Shown: piece by piece, positions 1 through 6,486 of the stretch
How the letters are laid out: each line of letters opens with the position of its first letter
How positions within the stretch are numbered: position 1 is the stretch's first letter
Assembly (NCBI GenBank): GCA_050743625.1
Contig: JBOGED010000460.1
Coordinates: 1 to 25,223, forward strand
Source of the DNA: JBOGED01 sp050743625
Lineage (GTDB): Bacteria; Actinomycetota; Nitriliruptoria; Euzebyales; Egibacteraceae
Direction: 5' to 3'
Length of the DNA: 25,223 nucleotides
Program-made: the position numbers and the translations under genes
The notes under the pieces: generated by a model
Told to the model about the DNA's origin: nothing
The model's input: the letters and a program-made list of their open reading frames with translations, nothing else
Databases searched by the model: none

Positions 1-15
1 CGACACACCTGTCGA

Positions 16-48
16 GGGCGTTAAGCGGCGGTACAGCGGGCGTTAAGC
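16..48. repeat. Pair of 11-bp direct repeats upstream of the peptide gene
   Basis: GGGCGTTAAGC occurs at 16-26 and again, identically, at 38-48. The start-to-start distance is 22 bp, about two helical turns, so both copies would face the same side of the DNA. This is the usual geometry of a tandem activator or repressor site. A small hairpin (CGACA-CACC-TGTCG, 1-14) lies just before it, and an imperfect palindrome GAGCC-G-GGCTC lies at 114-124. I see no convincing -35/-10 pair in 1-179, so the role of the repeats as an operator for the cassette is inferred from position only. Confidence 0.5.
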
Positions 49-163
49 AGCCCGGCGCATCGTAGGTGCAGCACCGGATCGAGTACCCGCCGTTGGTCAC
101 ACATACGGGGGATGAGCCGGGCTCGACAGCTTCGATATGAGATCACCAGTCACGCCATGAAGG

Positions 164-175
164 AAAGGAGGTGAT
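164..175 (+). promoter_or_regulatory. Near-perfect Shine-Dalgarno of the 28-residue peptide gene
   Basis: AAAGGAGGTGAT at 164-175 is complementary to essentially the whole anti-Shine-Dalgarno end of bacterial 16S rRNA. The GGAGG core ends 8 nt before the ATG at 180. No other gene in the window has a site this complete. It is the main evidence that the short frame that follows is translated, and probably at a high rate. Confidence 0.85.
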
Positions 176-179
176 TCAT

Positions 180-266
180 ATGAAGAAGATTGCGGTTCGC
201 AAGCTCGAGACCGTCAAGACCACGGCTTCTGCGTATAACAGCTTCTTCCCCTGGTGCGGCGCCTAG
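180..266 (+). CDS. 28-residue peptide, putative RiPP or signal-peptide precursor
   Basis: The ATG at 180 opens a 28-codon frame ending in TAG at 264-266. The first half is basic and leader-like (MKKIAVRKLETVKTT). It is followed by ASAY and a compact hydrophobic end, NSFFPWCGA, containing one Trp, one Cys and two Phe. The strong ribosome site 8 nt upstream decides the start. The next gene downstream encodes a membrane metalloprotease with a PqqD/RRE-like domain, which is the usual arrangement for a ribosomal peptide that is bound through its leader, processed and released. I infer that the N-terminal half is the leader and that the C-terminal eight or nine residues are the product. I do not recognise the sequence as a member of a named precursor family. 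An alternative is a leader peptide that controls the downstream genes through the 294-352 hairpin. Confidence 0.72.
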   Translation: MKKIAVRKLETVKTTASAYNSFFPWCGA

Positions 267-293
267 CGCTTGTGGGTTTGGGTCAAGGGCGTT

Positions 294-352
294 GGGCAGG
301 AGTCAGAACTGTACGTGTCCACCATGCGACCCATTGATTCTGGCTCCTGCCC
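294..352 (+). promoter_or_regulatory. Long RNA hairpin between the peptide gene and the protease gene
   Basis: GGGCAGGAGTCAGAA (294-308) pairs with TTCTGGCTCCTGCCC (338-352), giving a 15-bp stem with a single G-U wobble and a 29-nt loop. No T-run follows, so it is not a classic Rho-independent terminator. It lies 27 nt after the peptide stop codon, where peptide operons often carry a partial terminator or an RNA-stabilising stem that keeps precursor output higher than that of the maturation genes. This role is inferred. The hairpin also argues that the protease gene starts downstream of it. Confidence 0.65.
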
Positions 353-389
353 TAAGAACCAAGGTAAACCGTTAGCCGCACCCCGACCA

Positions 390-1670
390 ATGGTGGTTAC
401 AACGGTCATGGAAAGATATTGCGCCGACGCTCTGGTCACTGTCTATCCCTTCGCTCAGCAAAGGGATGGCACGGACGTGATCATCGGCAATTCAATGCGT
501 TCTTCCTTTCTGTCCATACCCGTCGCCGCCTTGGACATCTTGACCAACCTGGCCAAGGGAAAGACCGTCGGTGAGACCCAGGCGCTTCATGAGCGGCAGT
601 ACGGGGACAAGCCTGGCATCGAAGCCTTCCTCGAGATGTTGGAGGACGAAGGCTTCGTGGCAGTAAACATACACGGCGCGAGTCCCACATCCACCGTTGC
701 ATCCTTCGCCTCCCTGGACAGCGCGGCACACCTTTCTCATTTCGCTCACATATCTCCAGAGATGGCACGTCGAATCTGCGGTCTGCCGGCTCTTGTCGGC
801 TGCGGTCTCTTCATGGGGTTGGGGATGGCTCTCGTTGCATTGGAGCCCTCGCTCCTCCCACCGACAAGCGTCCTGGTATTCCCACGCCATTTGACGTTAC
901 TGACGGTGGCCATGACCGCCCTCGTATTCGGCGGAATCTTTCTCCATGAGCTGGCACACCTGGTCGCGGCACGCGCCGCTGGAGTGCCGTCTCGGCTCGG
1001 CGTCAGCCATCGGTTATGGTTTCTGGTGGCGGAGACAGATATGACCGGCATCTGGATGGCACCGAAGCGTCAGCGTTACATCGCGTTCCTGGCCGGTCCC
1101 CTCGTTGATGCCATATCGGCTTCCGCCCTCGTTATGCTCTTATGGGGAGATCATCATTCCTGGCTGAGCCTTCCTCCTATGGCCACGCCGTTCACGCAGG
1201 CGCTTCTGCTCACATATTTGTTCCGCCTGCTGTGGCAGTGCTTCTTCTTCATGCGAACCGACTTCTATTTTGTGATCACCAACGTCTTCGACTGCAAAAA
1301 CTTGATGGTCGACACAAAGAACTATCTCCGCAACCAGCTCGCCCGCATGGCTCCGTCGATCCGTCGAGTCGATCAATCCGTTATTCCGCTGGAGGAGATG
1401 CGCTTTGTCCGCTGGTACAGCTTGATCTGGCTGGTTGGGCGCGCGGTCGCGTTCGGCGTCTTGCTCTTGATCACCATACCCCTCCTTTGGGGCTATGGCG
1501 TCAGGGTCGCCGACGCGTTGATCGGAGGCGACAGCACTCCCTACGAGGTCATCGACGCGCTGGTACTAGGACTGACAACGATGGGGATCCCGGCCGCCGG
1601 ACTAGCGCTCTGGATTCGCAGCATTTACCAAGCAGGAAAGAGAGGGAATTATGAGCTCACCGCCGACTAG
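390..1670 (+). CDS. RRE (PqqD-like)-M50 site-2-type membrane metalloprotease
   Basis: The first 85 or so residues resemble the PqqD-like winged-helix fold that binds RiPP leader peptides, with a hydrophobic strand, GKTVGET and EAFLEMLEDEGFV. The rest is a polytopic membrane protein with about six helices. The zinc motif HELAH (His at 945-947) sits in a membrane helix. A later RTDFYFVI segment (1254-1277) supplies the Asp that takes the place of the usual M50 third zinc ligand. The likely role is to bind the 28-residue peptide by its leader and cleave or export it in the membrane. The start is uncertain: ATG 390 and ATG 408 both give a full RRE domain but have weak ribosome sites, while ATG 324 lies in the hairpin loop. 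The gene uses TTA leucine codons at 897, 1014 and 1140, which are rare in GC-rich actinobacteria. It overlaps the next gene by 20 bp. Confidence 0.85.
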   Translation: MVVTTVMERYCADALVTVYPFAQQRDGTDVIIGNSMRSSFLSIPVAALDILTNLAKGKTVGETQALHERQYGDKPGIEAFLEMLEDEGFVAVNIHGASPTSTVASFASLDSAAHLSHFAHISPEMARRICGLPALVGCGLFMGLGMALVALEPSLLPPTSVLVFPRHLTLLTVAMTALVFGGIFLHELAHLVAARAAGVPSRLGVSHRLWFLVAETDMTGIWMAPKRQRYIAFLAGPLVDAISASALVMLLWGDHHSWLSLPPMATPFTQALLLTYLFRLLWQCFFFMRTDFYFVITNVFDCKNLMVDTKNYLRNQLARMAPSIRRVDQSVIPLEEMRFVRWYSLIWLVGRAVAFGVLLLITIPLLWGYGVRVADALIGGDSTPYEVIDALVLGLTTMGIPAAGLALWIRSIYQAGKRGNYELTAD

Positions 1671-3639
1671 TTTGCCTTTCTCGCCAGAAGGCGCCGGACG
1701 GGTGATCCTCCTGGAGGCCGCGCCCGGACCAGCTCGCGGCGTGGTCGTCCAGCAGTGGCTCGCCGAGGCTGAGCAGAGCGGCGCAACCACCTGGCTGCTC
1801 AACTGCGCGTATGAGGAGGGCGGCGTCTGGGCGGGACTTGCGGACCTCATCCAGGACCTCGTGCCCCAGATCCGCGAGCGCGCTCCACAGCTCCTTATCA
1901 AGCACAGTTATGAGCTGTGCCTGGTCCTACCCACCTTGCGTCGACACCTTACAGTGCGAAATCCGAACCTCACCGAAACCGTGAACAAGGACGAGAAGAC
2001 CCGGAACTTTCCCGCAGACCGGGCCTATCGTAGCCTCCACGGGGTGATCGACCTCCTCGACGCTTGGCACGAATTAGGCGACGGGTCCCCTTGGGCGATC
2101 GTCTGCGACCAGTACGATCGGGCGAACGGCCTGGTGCACCGCTTCTTTGCTGAGTTGATGCGGCGGCGTGGGCAGCACCTTCAGCTCAGTCTCCTTGTCA
2201 CGGCTGCTCCTGGAAACGGCGACGTTGCCATGAGTCGCTTCGACCCCACGATGCCAGCCCAGCATGCGCGCCTCGACCTCCCCAGCGGCTCGCCCACGTC
2301 CGTGAGTGAGCAAGACATGACGCTGTTGGCTCGCCAACTTGAACAACTCGTGGAACAGGATGCCGTTGCGCGTGAGATGCATCTGCCACGGCTCATCCGC
2401 TACTGGCAGGAAAGTGAGTTTCCGCAGAAGGCATTGCGGTGGCAGATCGAGGCCATAGCGATTTATAACGAGCGAGGCTTGTACGAGGCTGGTGAGGTGT
2501 ACAGCACAGCGGTCGCGGCAGGCCTGGACCGCCTGTACGTCGCAGACAGAGTGGGATACACCACTGCAGGATTTAGACTATTCTTCTGCTACCTCTTGAT
2601 AGGCGAAGTGGAGGATGCCCAGCGCATCGCCGAGCGGCTGCTCATCGGCATGGACAGAGAAGATTCCCTCAACCTGTCTCACCACCTGCACTACTTGATG
2701 GCCATGCGGCACGCGCGCTATTTACCAAGACGTGATCTCGCGAAGGCGGAATATCACATACAGCGCTCCCTCGAGATCCTTTCCGAAGTGGACTTGCCAG
2801 AAGGGGATCGCCATTTCTATACCGTCTTCGCGTGGAATGGGCTGGCGTTCGTGCGGCTTCGGCAAGGACGCTCCCAAGAGGCGCTGGAGCTGTGCCGCCT
2901 CGGCCTCGAGCGGCTGGAGGAACATCTTCCGCCAGATCGACACCGGCTGCACCGGTCGGTCCTGTTGTACAACATCGCCCAGGTATACGCCCAGCTCGGC
3001 CCGTACGAGGATGCCATCACCTATTTCGGCGCAACGATGGCCATGGATCCCAACTATTCGGAGTATTACAACGAGCGCGGGAACGTCTACATGAGCATCG
3101 GGTCCCTGGAGGAGGCGGAGAAGGATTACCTCGAAGCGATCGAGCTGAGCCCGCCGTACGCGGAGGTCTGGACGAACCTGGGGCAGTGCTACCGCGCCAT
3201 GGACCGTATGGCCGACGCCGCGCATGCGTACTCCACCGCGCTCGACCTCGACCCGACGGTGACGTTGGCGCTGGTCGGGCGGGCCGACGCCTACACGGCA
3301 CTGGAGCTGCCGGAGGCGGCATTGGCCGACTATGACGCGGCGCTCGCGCTCGACCCGGCGCAACCACTCGTCCTGGCGAGCCGCGCGATCCTGCACTACG
3401 AGGCCGGGCAGCTGCTGGCGGCGTTGGATGACCTGAACGAGGCAGTGGTATTGGCGCCGGACACCGCGGAGCTGTACCAGAACCGGGCGGTCGCATTGCG
3501 CGACCTCGGCCGGACTGGCGAGGCTGCGCAAGACCTTGGTACCTACCTGCGGCTGTGTCCTGACGCCGAGGACCGGGACGAGGTGGAGCACACGCTCCTC
3601 GCACTGCAGCGCTCGACCGTAGCGACATCACGGAGCTAA
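1651..3639 (+). CDS. TPR protein with degenerate STAND/AAA-like N-terminal domain
   Basis: This 662-residue protein begins inside the protease gene, at an ATG behind GAGAGGGA, which implies coupled translation. Residues 15-190 resemble the NTPase domain of large regulatory ATPases: ILLEAAPGP is placed like a P-loop and AIVCDQYDRAN like Walker B. The GKT/GKS of a working P-loop is missing, so ATP binding is doubtful. Residues 230-420 are helical. Residues 430-650 hold about six clear 34-residue tetratricopeptide repeats (for example AITYFGATMAMDP, AEKDYLEAIELSP, ALADYDAALALDP). TPR arrays bind peptides or proteins, so a scaffold or peptide-sensing role in the cassette is plausible. No DNA-binding domain is visible. 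The specific function is unknown. Confidence 0.8.
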   Translation: MSSPPTSLPFSPEGAGRVILLEAAPGPARGVVVQQWLAEAEQSGATTWLLNCAYEEGGVWAGLADLIQDLVPQIRERAPQLLIKHSYELCLVLPTLRRHLTVRNPNLTETVNKDEKTRNFPADRAYRSLHGVIDLLDAWHELGDGSPWAIVCDQYDRANGLVHRFFAELMRRRGQHLQLSLLVTAAPGNGDVAMSRFDPTMPAQHARLDLPSGSPTSVSEQDMTLLARQLEQLVEQDAVAREMHLPRLIRYWQESEFPQKALRWQIEAIAIYNERGLYEAGEVYSTAVAAGLDRLYVADRVGYTTAGFRLFFCYLLIGEVEDAQRIAERLLIGMDREDSLNLSHHLHYLMAMRHARYLPRRDLAKAEYHIQRSLEILSEVDLPEGDRHFYTVFAWNGLAFVRLRQGRSQEALELCRLGLERLEEHLPPDRHRLHRSVLLYNIAQVYAQLGPYEDAITYFGATMAMDPNYSEYYNERGNVYMSIGSLEEAEKDYLEAIELSPPYAEVWTNLGQCYRAMDRMADAAHAYSTALDLDPTVTLALVGRADAYTALELPEAALADYDAALALDPAQPLVLASRAILHYEAGQLLAALDDLNEAVVLAPDTAELYQNRAVALRDLGRTGEAAQDLGTYLRLCPDAEDRDEVEHTLLALQRSTVATSRS

Positions 3640-3654
3640 AGGCAGGGGATTGAT

Positions 3655-4095
3655 GTGACCGCTACCCAAACGCTGGACCTGGCGCGGCTGCTGGACGAGT
3701 GCCACCCGTGTGTGCTGGCGACCGTTGATACGACCGGTGCGGCCTACACCACCTTGGTCAGTTGGGTGACGGCGCATGACGATCGCACCGTCTGCCTGGC
3801 GCTCGATGCGCGTGGGAGCGCCTTGCGCAATCTGCAGCACACTCCCTGGGTCGCGTTGGAGGTCCTCGCGCCGGACCGCGTGGTAGGAATTCGCGGCACC
3901 GCACGCGTCCGCCATCGGCAGATGAGCGCGTCGCCGTTCCCGTCGGTGCTCGTCGAGATCGATGTGGTCGCAAGCCGCGATCACACCGGTCACGGCATTG
4001 TCTGGCAGGGTCCTGCCTATCACTACGTGGAGGGTAAAGAACACCGTTACTCCGTAGAGCGGGCCGTGCTCGACGAGCTGCGCGCAAGCGTGTGA
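3655..4095 (+). CDS. Pyridoxamine 5'-phosphate oxidase-like split-barrel protein
   Basis: The 146-residue protein has the pattern of the small FMN- or F420-binding split-barrel family: an N-terminal helix with LLDECHPCVLATVDTTGAAYTTLVSW, then NLQHTPWVALEVLAPDRVVGIRGTARV. Members reduce or oxidise small molecules, or simply bind flavin. The GTG start at 3655 is chosen because an ATG at 3653 is followed at once by a stop, and because AGGCAGGGG lies about 7 nt upstream. The gene begins 15 nt after the TPR gene, so it is probably the last gene of the peptide cassette. It may be a tailoring redox enzyme for the peptide or an unrelated passenger. The sequence does not show which cofactor it uses. 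Confidence 0.8.
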   Translation: MTATQTLDLARLLDECHPCVLATVDTTGAAYTTLVSWVTAHDDRTVCLALDARGSALRNLQHTPWVALEVLAPDRVVGIRGTARVRHRQMSASPFPSVLVEIDVVASRDHTGHGIVWQGPAYHYVEGKEHRYSVERAVLDELRASV

Positions 4096-4175
4096 GGCGC
4101 GGTACGCCCAAGAGCTTCGGCGAAGGACGCCTAATGGGGGCTGCGCCCTCAATCCCAAGCGCGAGCAGGTTTCGT

Positions 4176-4273
4176 CAGTTTCCTCTGGATGCGGAGGAAA
4201 CTGGCAGGTCAAGCCGCCAAGGCTTGGCGAATGGCGTCGCTTTCCCTCGTATCCGGAGGAAAGTTGAGGGTCA
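4176..4273. repeat. Two hairpin-forming imperfect repeats between convergent genes
   Basis: The copy at 4179-4211 and the copy at 4241-4273 match at 24 of 33 positions without gaps, sharing TTTCC, GGAGGAAA and GGTCA. The first forms a perfect 10-bp stem, CAGTTTCCTC (4176-4185) with GAGGAAACTG (4194-4203), and an 8-nt loop. The second can pair CTTTCC with GGAAAG. Between them lies the near-palindrome GCCAAG-G-CTTGGC. The block separates the end of the plus-strand cassette from the minus-strand operon and touches the stop codon at 4271. It may act as a two-way terminator or be a repetitive palindromic element. Neither hairpin is followed by a T-run. Confidence 0.6.
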
Positions 4274-4930
4274 GCGAGATGAGCCGTCGACCGGCAGGGA
4301 GTCCCAGAAGAGCAGCTCGTAGGACTGGAGCAGGCGGGCGGCGCGGGCGATCACGGCGGGGTCGGCGCCCTGTCGGAGGCCGGCGTCGATCACGGCGAGG
4401 GACGCACGCTCGAGGTCGTCCGTGGGCGCGGCGAACAGCGAGAAGAACGCGCAGTCCTCCGGGGTCAGGTGATAGGCGGTCACCAAAGCCCGGGCCATCC
4501 GGGCACAGTTGCCACCCCACGCCTCGAGGTTCACCAGGAACGCGCCCGCGACCTCGGCCGGACCCGCGTCACGAGCCAGGCGGGCGACGTAGGAGGGGTA
4601 GGCCTGGCAGCCCGGGATCGGCTCGTACCCTGTGGCGTCCAGGCCCACCGCGGCGACGAAACCCCGTAGCGCCTCCAACGCCGACTGCTCCCCCGCCGCC
4701 ATACCCGTCAAGTAGCCGTGCGCGGGCTCGTCGGCGAAGCGGTCCGCGAGCATCGTGAAGCTGCGCAGGTCACTCGCGATGACGTCCAGCTGCTCACCCG
4801 CGAAGGCCTGAAGCGCACCCGGCGACACCTCGCCAGCCTCCAGGCGCTCCAGCCACCGGTGGCCGCGGATGCGCGCCTCTACGTCGCGGAGATCCTCGCG
4901 GATCCGGGCACACAGCTCAGCGGCTTTCAT
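4271..4930 (-). CDS. TenA/PqqC-type (heme-oxygenase fold) protein
   Basis: The 219-residue all-helical protein has the TenA/THI-4/PqqC layout: an N-terminal helix pair with HRWLERLEAGEVSPGALQAF, a middle segment with AGEQSALEALRGF, and a later helix NLEAWGGNCARMARAL. Relatives include thiamin-salvage TenA, PQQ synthase and di-iron oxidases. The His and Asp pattern of the di-iron type is not obvious: PTDDLERAS is found where a D..H pair would be expected. The reaction therefore cannot be named. Its ATG overlaps the stop of the mutase gene by 4 nt (ATGA), so the two are translationally coupled. A joint role with the mutase and the dikinase upstream is inferred. Confidence 0.72.
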   Translation of the reverse strand: MKAAELCARIREDLRDVEARIRGHRWLERLEAGEVSPGALQAFAGEQLDVIASDLRSFTMLADRFADEPAHGYLTGMAAGEQSALEALRGFVAAVGLDATGYEPIPGCQAYPSYVARLARDAGPAEVAGAFLVNLEAWGGNCARMARALVTAYHLTPEDCAFFSLFAAPTDDLERASLAVIDAGLRQGADPAVIARAARLLQSYELLFWDSLPVDGSSR

Positions 4931-6486
4931 AGCGCGTCGGCGGGCTGGTGGCGGCCGAAGACGCCACGGAGCGTGTCGCAGACCTCCCCGACCGTGGCCA
5001 TGCGGCGGAGCGCCTCCTTCATCGGGGGCAGCAGGTTGTGGCTACCGCGGGCCGCTTCGCGGACGGCGGCGAGGGCATCCTGGACCGCGTCGCTGTCGCG
5101 CTCGGCGCGAACCCGAGCGAGCTGGGCGACCTGGGTCTCGCGGACGGTGTCTTCGACGCGGAGCAGCTCAGGTTGGACGTCCTCCTCCACCGTGTACCGG
5201 TTGACGCCGACGACGACCTGCTCTCCCCGCTCGACCGCCTGAGTCAGCTCGTAGGCGCTGTGCTCGATCTCGCTCTTCTGGTAGCCCTGCTCAATGGCCT
5301 GGACGGCACCGCCCATGGCCTCGATCTTCTCGATGTAGGTGGTTGCGCGGCGCTCGATCTCGTCGGTCAGCGACTCGACGAACCAGCTCCCCCCTAGGGG
5401 GTCAGCCACCAGGGGCACGTCCGTCTCGTGGGCGATCACCTGTTGCGTCCGCAGCGCGAGCCGGGCCGCGGACTCGCTGGGCAACGCGAGCGCCTCGTCG
5501 AACGCGTTCGCGTGGAGCGACTGCGTCCCGCCGAGCGTCGCTGCCAGCGCCTGAATGGTGACCCGGGCCATGTTCACCTCGGCCTGCTGCGCCGCCAGCT
5601 GCACCCCCGCGGTCTGCGCGTGGAACCGCAGCATCTGCGAGCGCGGGTCCCGGGCATCGAACCGGTCCCGCATGATGTGAGCCCACATCCGCCGGGCGGC
5701 CCGGAACTTCGCCACCTCCTCCAGCAGCGACGATCGGGACACGAAGAAGAACGAGAGCCGCGGCGCGAACGCATCGACCGCCAGGCCCGCGTCCACCGCG
5801 GCCTGGACGTAGGCGATCCCGTTCGCGAGCGTGAAGGCGACCTCCTGAACCGCCGTCGCTCCGGCCTCACCCATGTGGTAGCCCGAGATCGAGATCGTGT
5901 TGAACCTCGGCAGGTGCCGCGCGCAGTACGCGAAGACGTCGGTCACGATCCGCAACGAGGGCCGCGGCGGAAAGATATACGTACCCCGAGCGACGTACTC
6001 CTTGAGCACGTCGTTCTGGATCGTGCCGCGCAACCTCGCCGGCTCGACGCCCTGTTCTTCGCCGACCAGCTGGTAGAGGAGCAGCAGGATCGCCGCCGGG
6101 GCGTTGATCGTCATCGAGGTCGAGACCTCGTCCAGCGGGATCCCGTCGAAGAGCTGCCGCATGTCGTCCAGGGAGTCGATCGCGACGCCGACCTTGCCGA
6201 CCTCCCCCGCGGCGATCTCCGAGTCGGAGTCGTAACCCATCTGCGTAGGCAGGTCGAACGCGACCGACAGCCCAGTCTGGCCCTGGGCGAGCAAGTACTT
6301 GTACCGCGCATTCGACTCGGCGGCCGACGCGTACCCGGCGTACTGCCGCATGGTCCACGCGCGACCCCGGTACATCGTCGGGTGCACGCCGCGCGTGTAG
6401 GGGAACTCCCCCGGCCGCTCCGCGTCCTGCGGGCCGTACACCGGCTGGGCGGGAATACCGGAGGCGGTGGCCTGTTTACGATCCAT
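4927..6486 (-). CDS. mcmA: Methylmalonyl-CoA mutase, large (substrate) subunit
   Basis: The 519-residue protein matches the substrate-binding TIM-barrel half of adenosylcobalamin-dependent acyl-CoA mutases: TRGVHPTMY, WTMRQYAGYASAAESN, GLSVAFDLPTQMGYDSD, GTIQNDVLKEY and ISGYHMGEAGAT. Tyr39 in the TMY motif and Arg179 in PPRPSLRI are at the positions that bind the methylmalonyl carboxylate, and they differ from the isobutyryl-CoA type. The C-terminal cobalamin-binding domain (DxHxxG) is absent. This is the two-subunit form whose small partner is encoded elsewhere; none is present in the window. The expected reaction is interconversion of methylmalonyl-CoA and succinyl-CoA. The ATG overlaps the end of the dikinase gene by 11 bp, so it sits inside a coupled operon with an unusual set of partners. 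Confidence 0.88.
   Translation of the reverse strand: MDRKQATASGIPAQPVYGPQDAERPGEFPYTRGVHPTMYRGRAWTMRQYAGYASAAESNARYKYLLAQGQTGLSVAFDLPTQMGYDSDSEIAAGEVGKVGVAIDSLDDMRQLFDGIPLDEVSTSMTINAPAAILLLLYQLVGEEQGVEPARLRGTIQNDVLKEYVARGTYIFPPRPSLRIVTDVFAYCARHLPRFNTISISGYHMGEAGATAVQEVAFTLANGIAYVQAAVDAGLAVDAFAPRLSFFFVSRSSLLEEVAKFRAARRMWAHIMRDRFDARDPRSQMLRFHAQTAGVQLAAQQAEVNMARVTIQALAATLGGTQSLHANAFDEALALPSESAARLALRTQQVIAHETDVPLVADPLGGSWFVESLTDEIERRATTYIEKIEAMGGAVQAIEQGYQKSEIEHSAYELTQAVERGEQVVVGVNRYTVEEDVQPELLRVEDTVRETQVAQLARVRAERDSDAVQDALAAVREAARGSHNLLPPMKEALRRMATVGEVCDTLRGVFGRHQPADAL

Noticed and set aside
190..375. 61-residue plus-strand frame overlapping the 28-residue peptide gene
   Set aside because: It has no ribosome site, an arginine/proline-rich shadow composition, and runs across the 294-352 hairpin. 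The frame at 180 has the strong Shine-Dalgarno.
270..389. Upstream extension of the protease gene from a TTG at 270 or ATG at 324
   Set aside because: The segment contains the 15-bp hairpin, lacks a ribosome site and adds residues before a PqqD-like domain that is already complete from 390 or 408.
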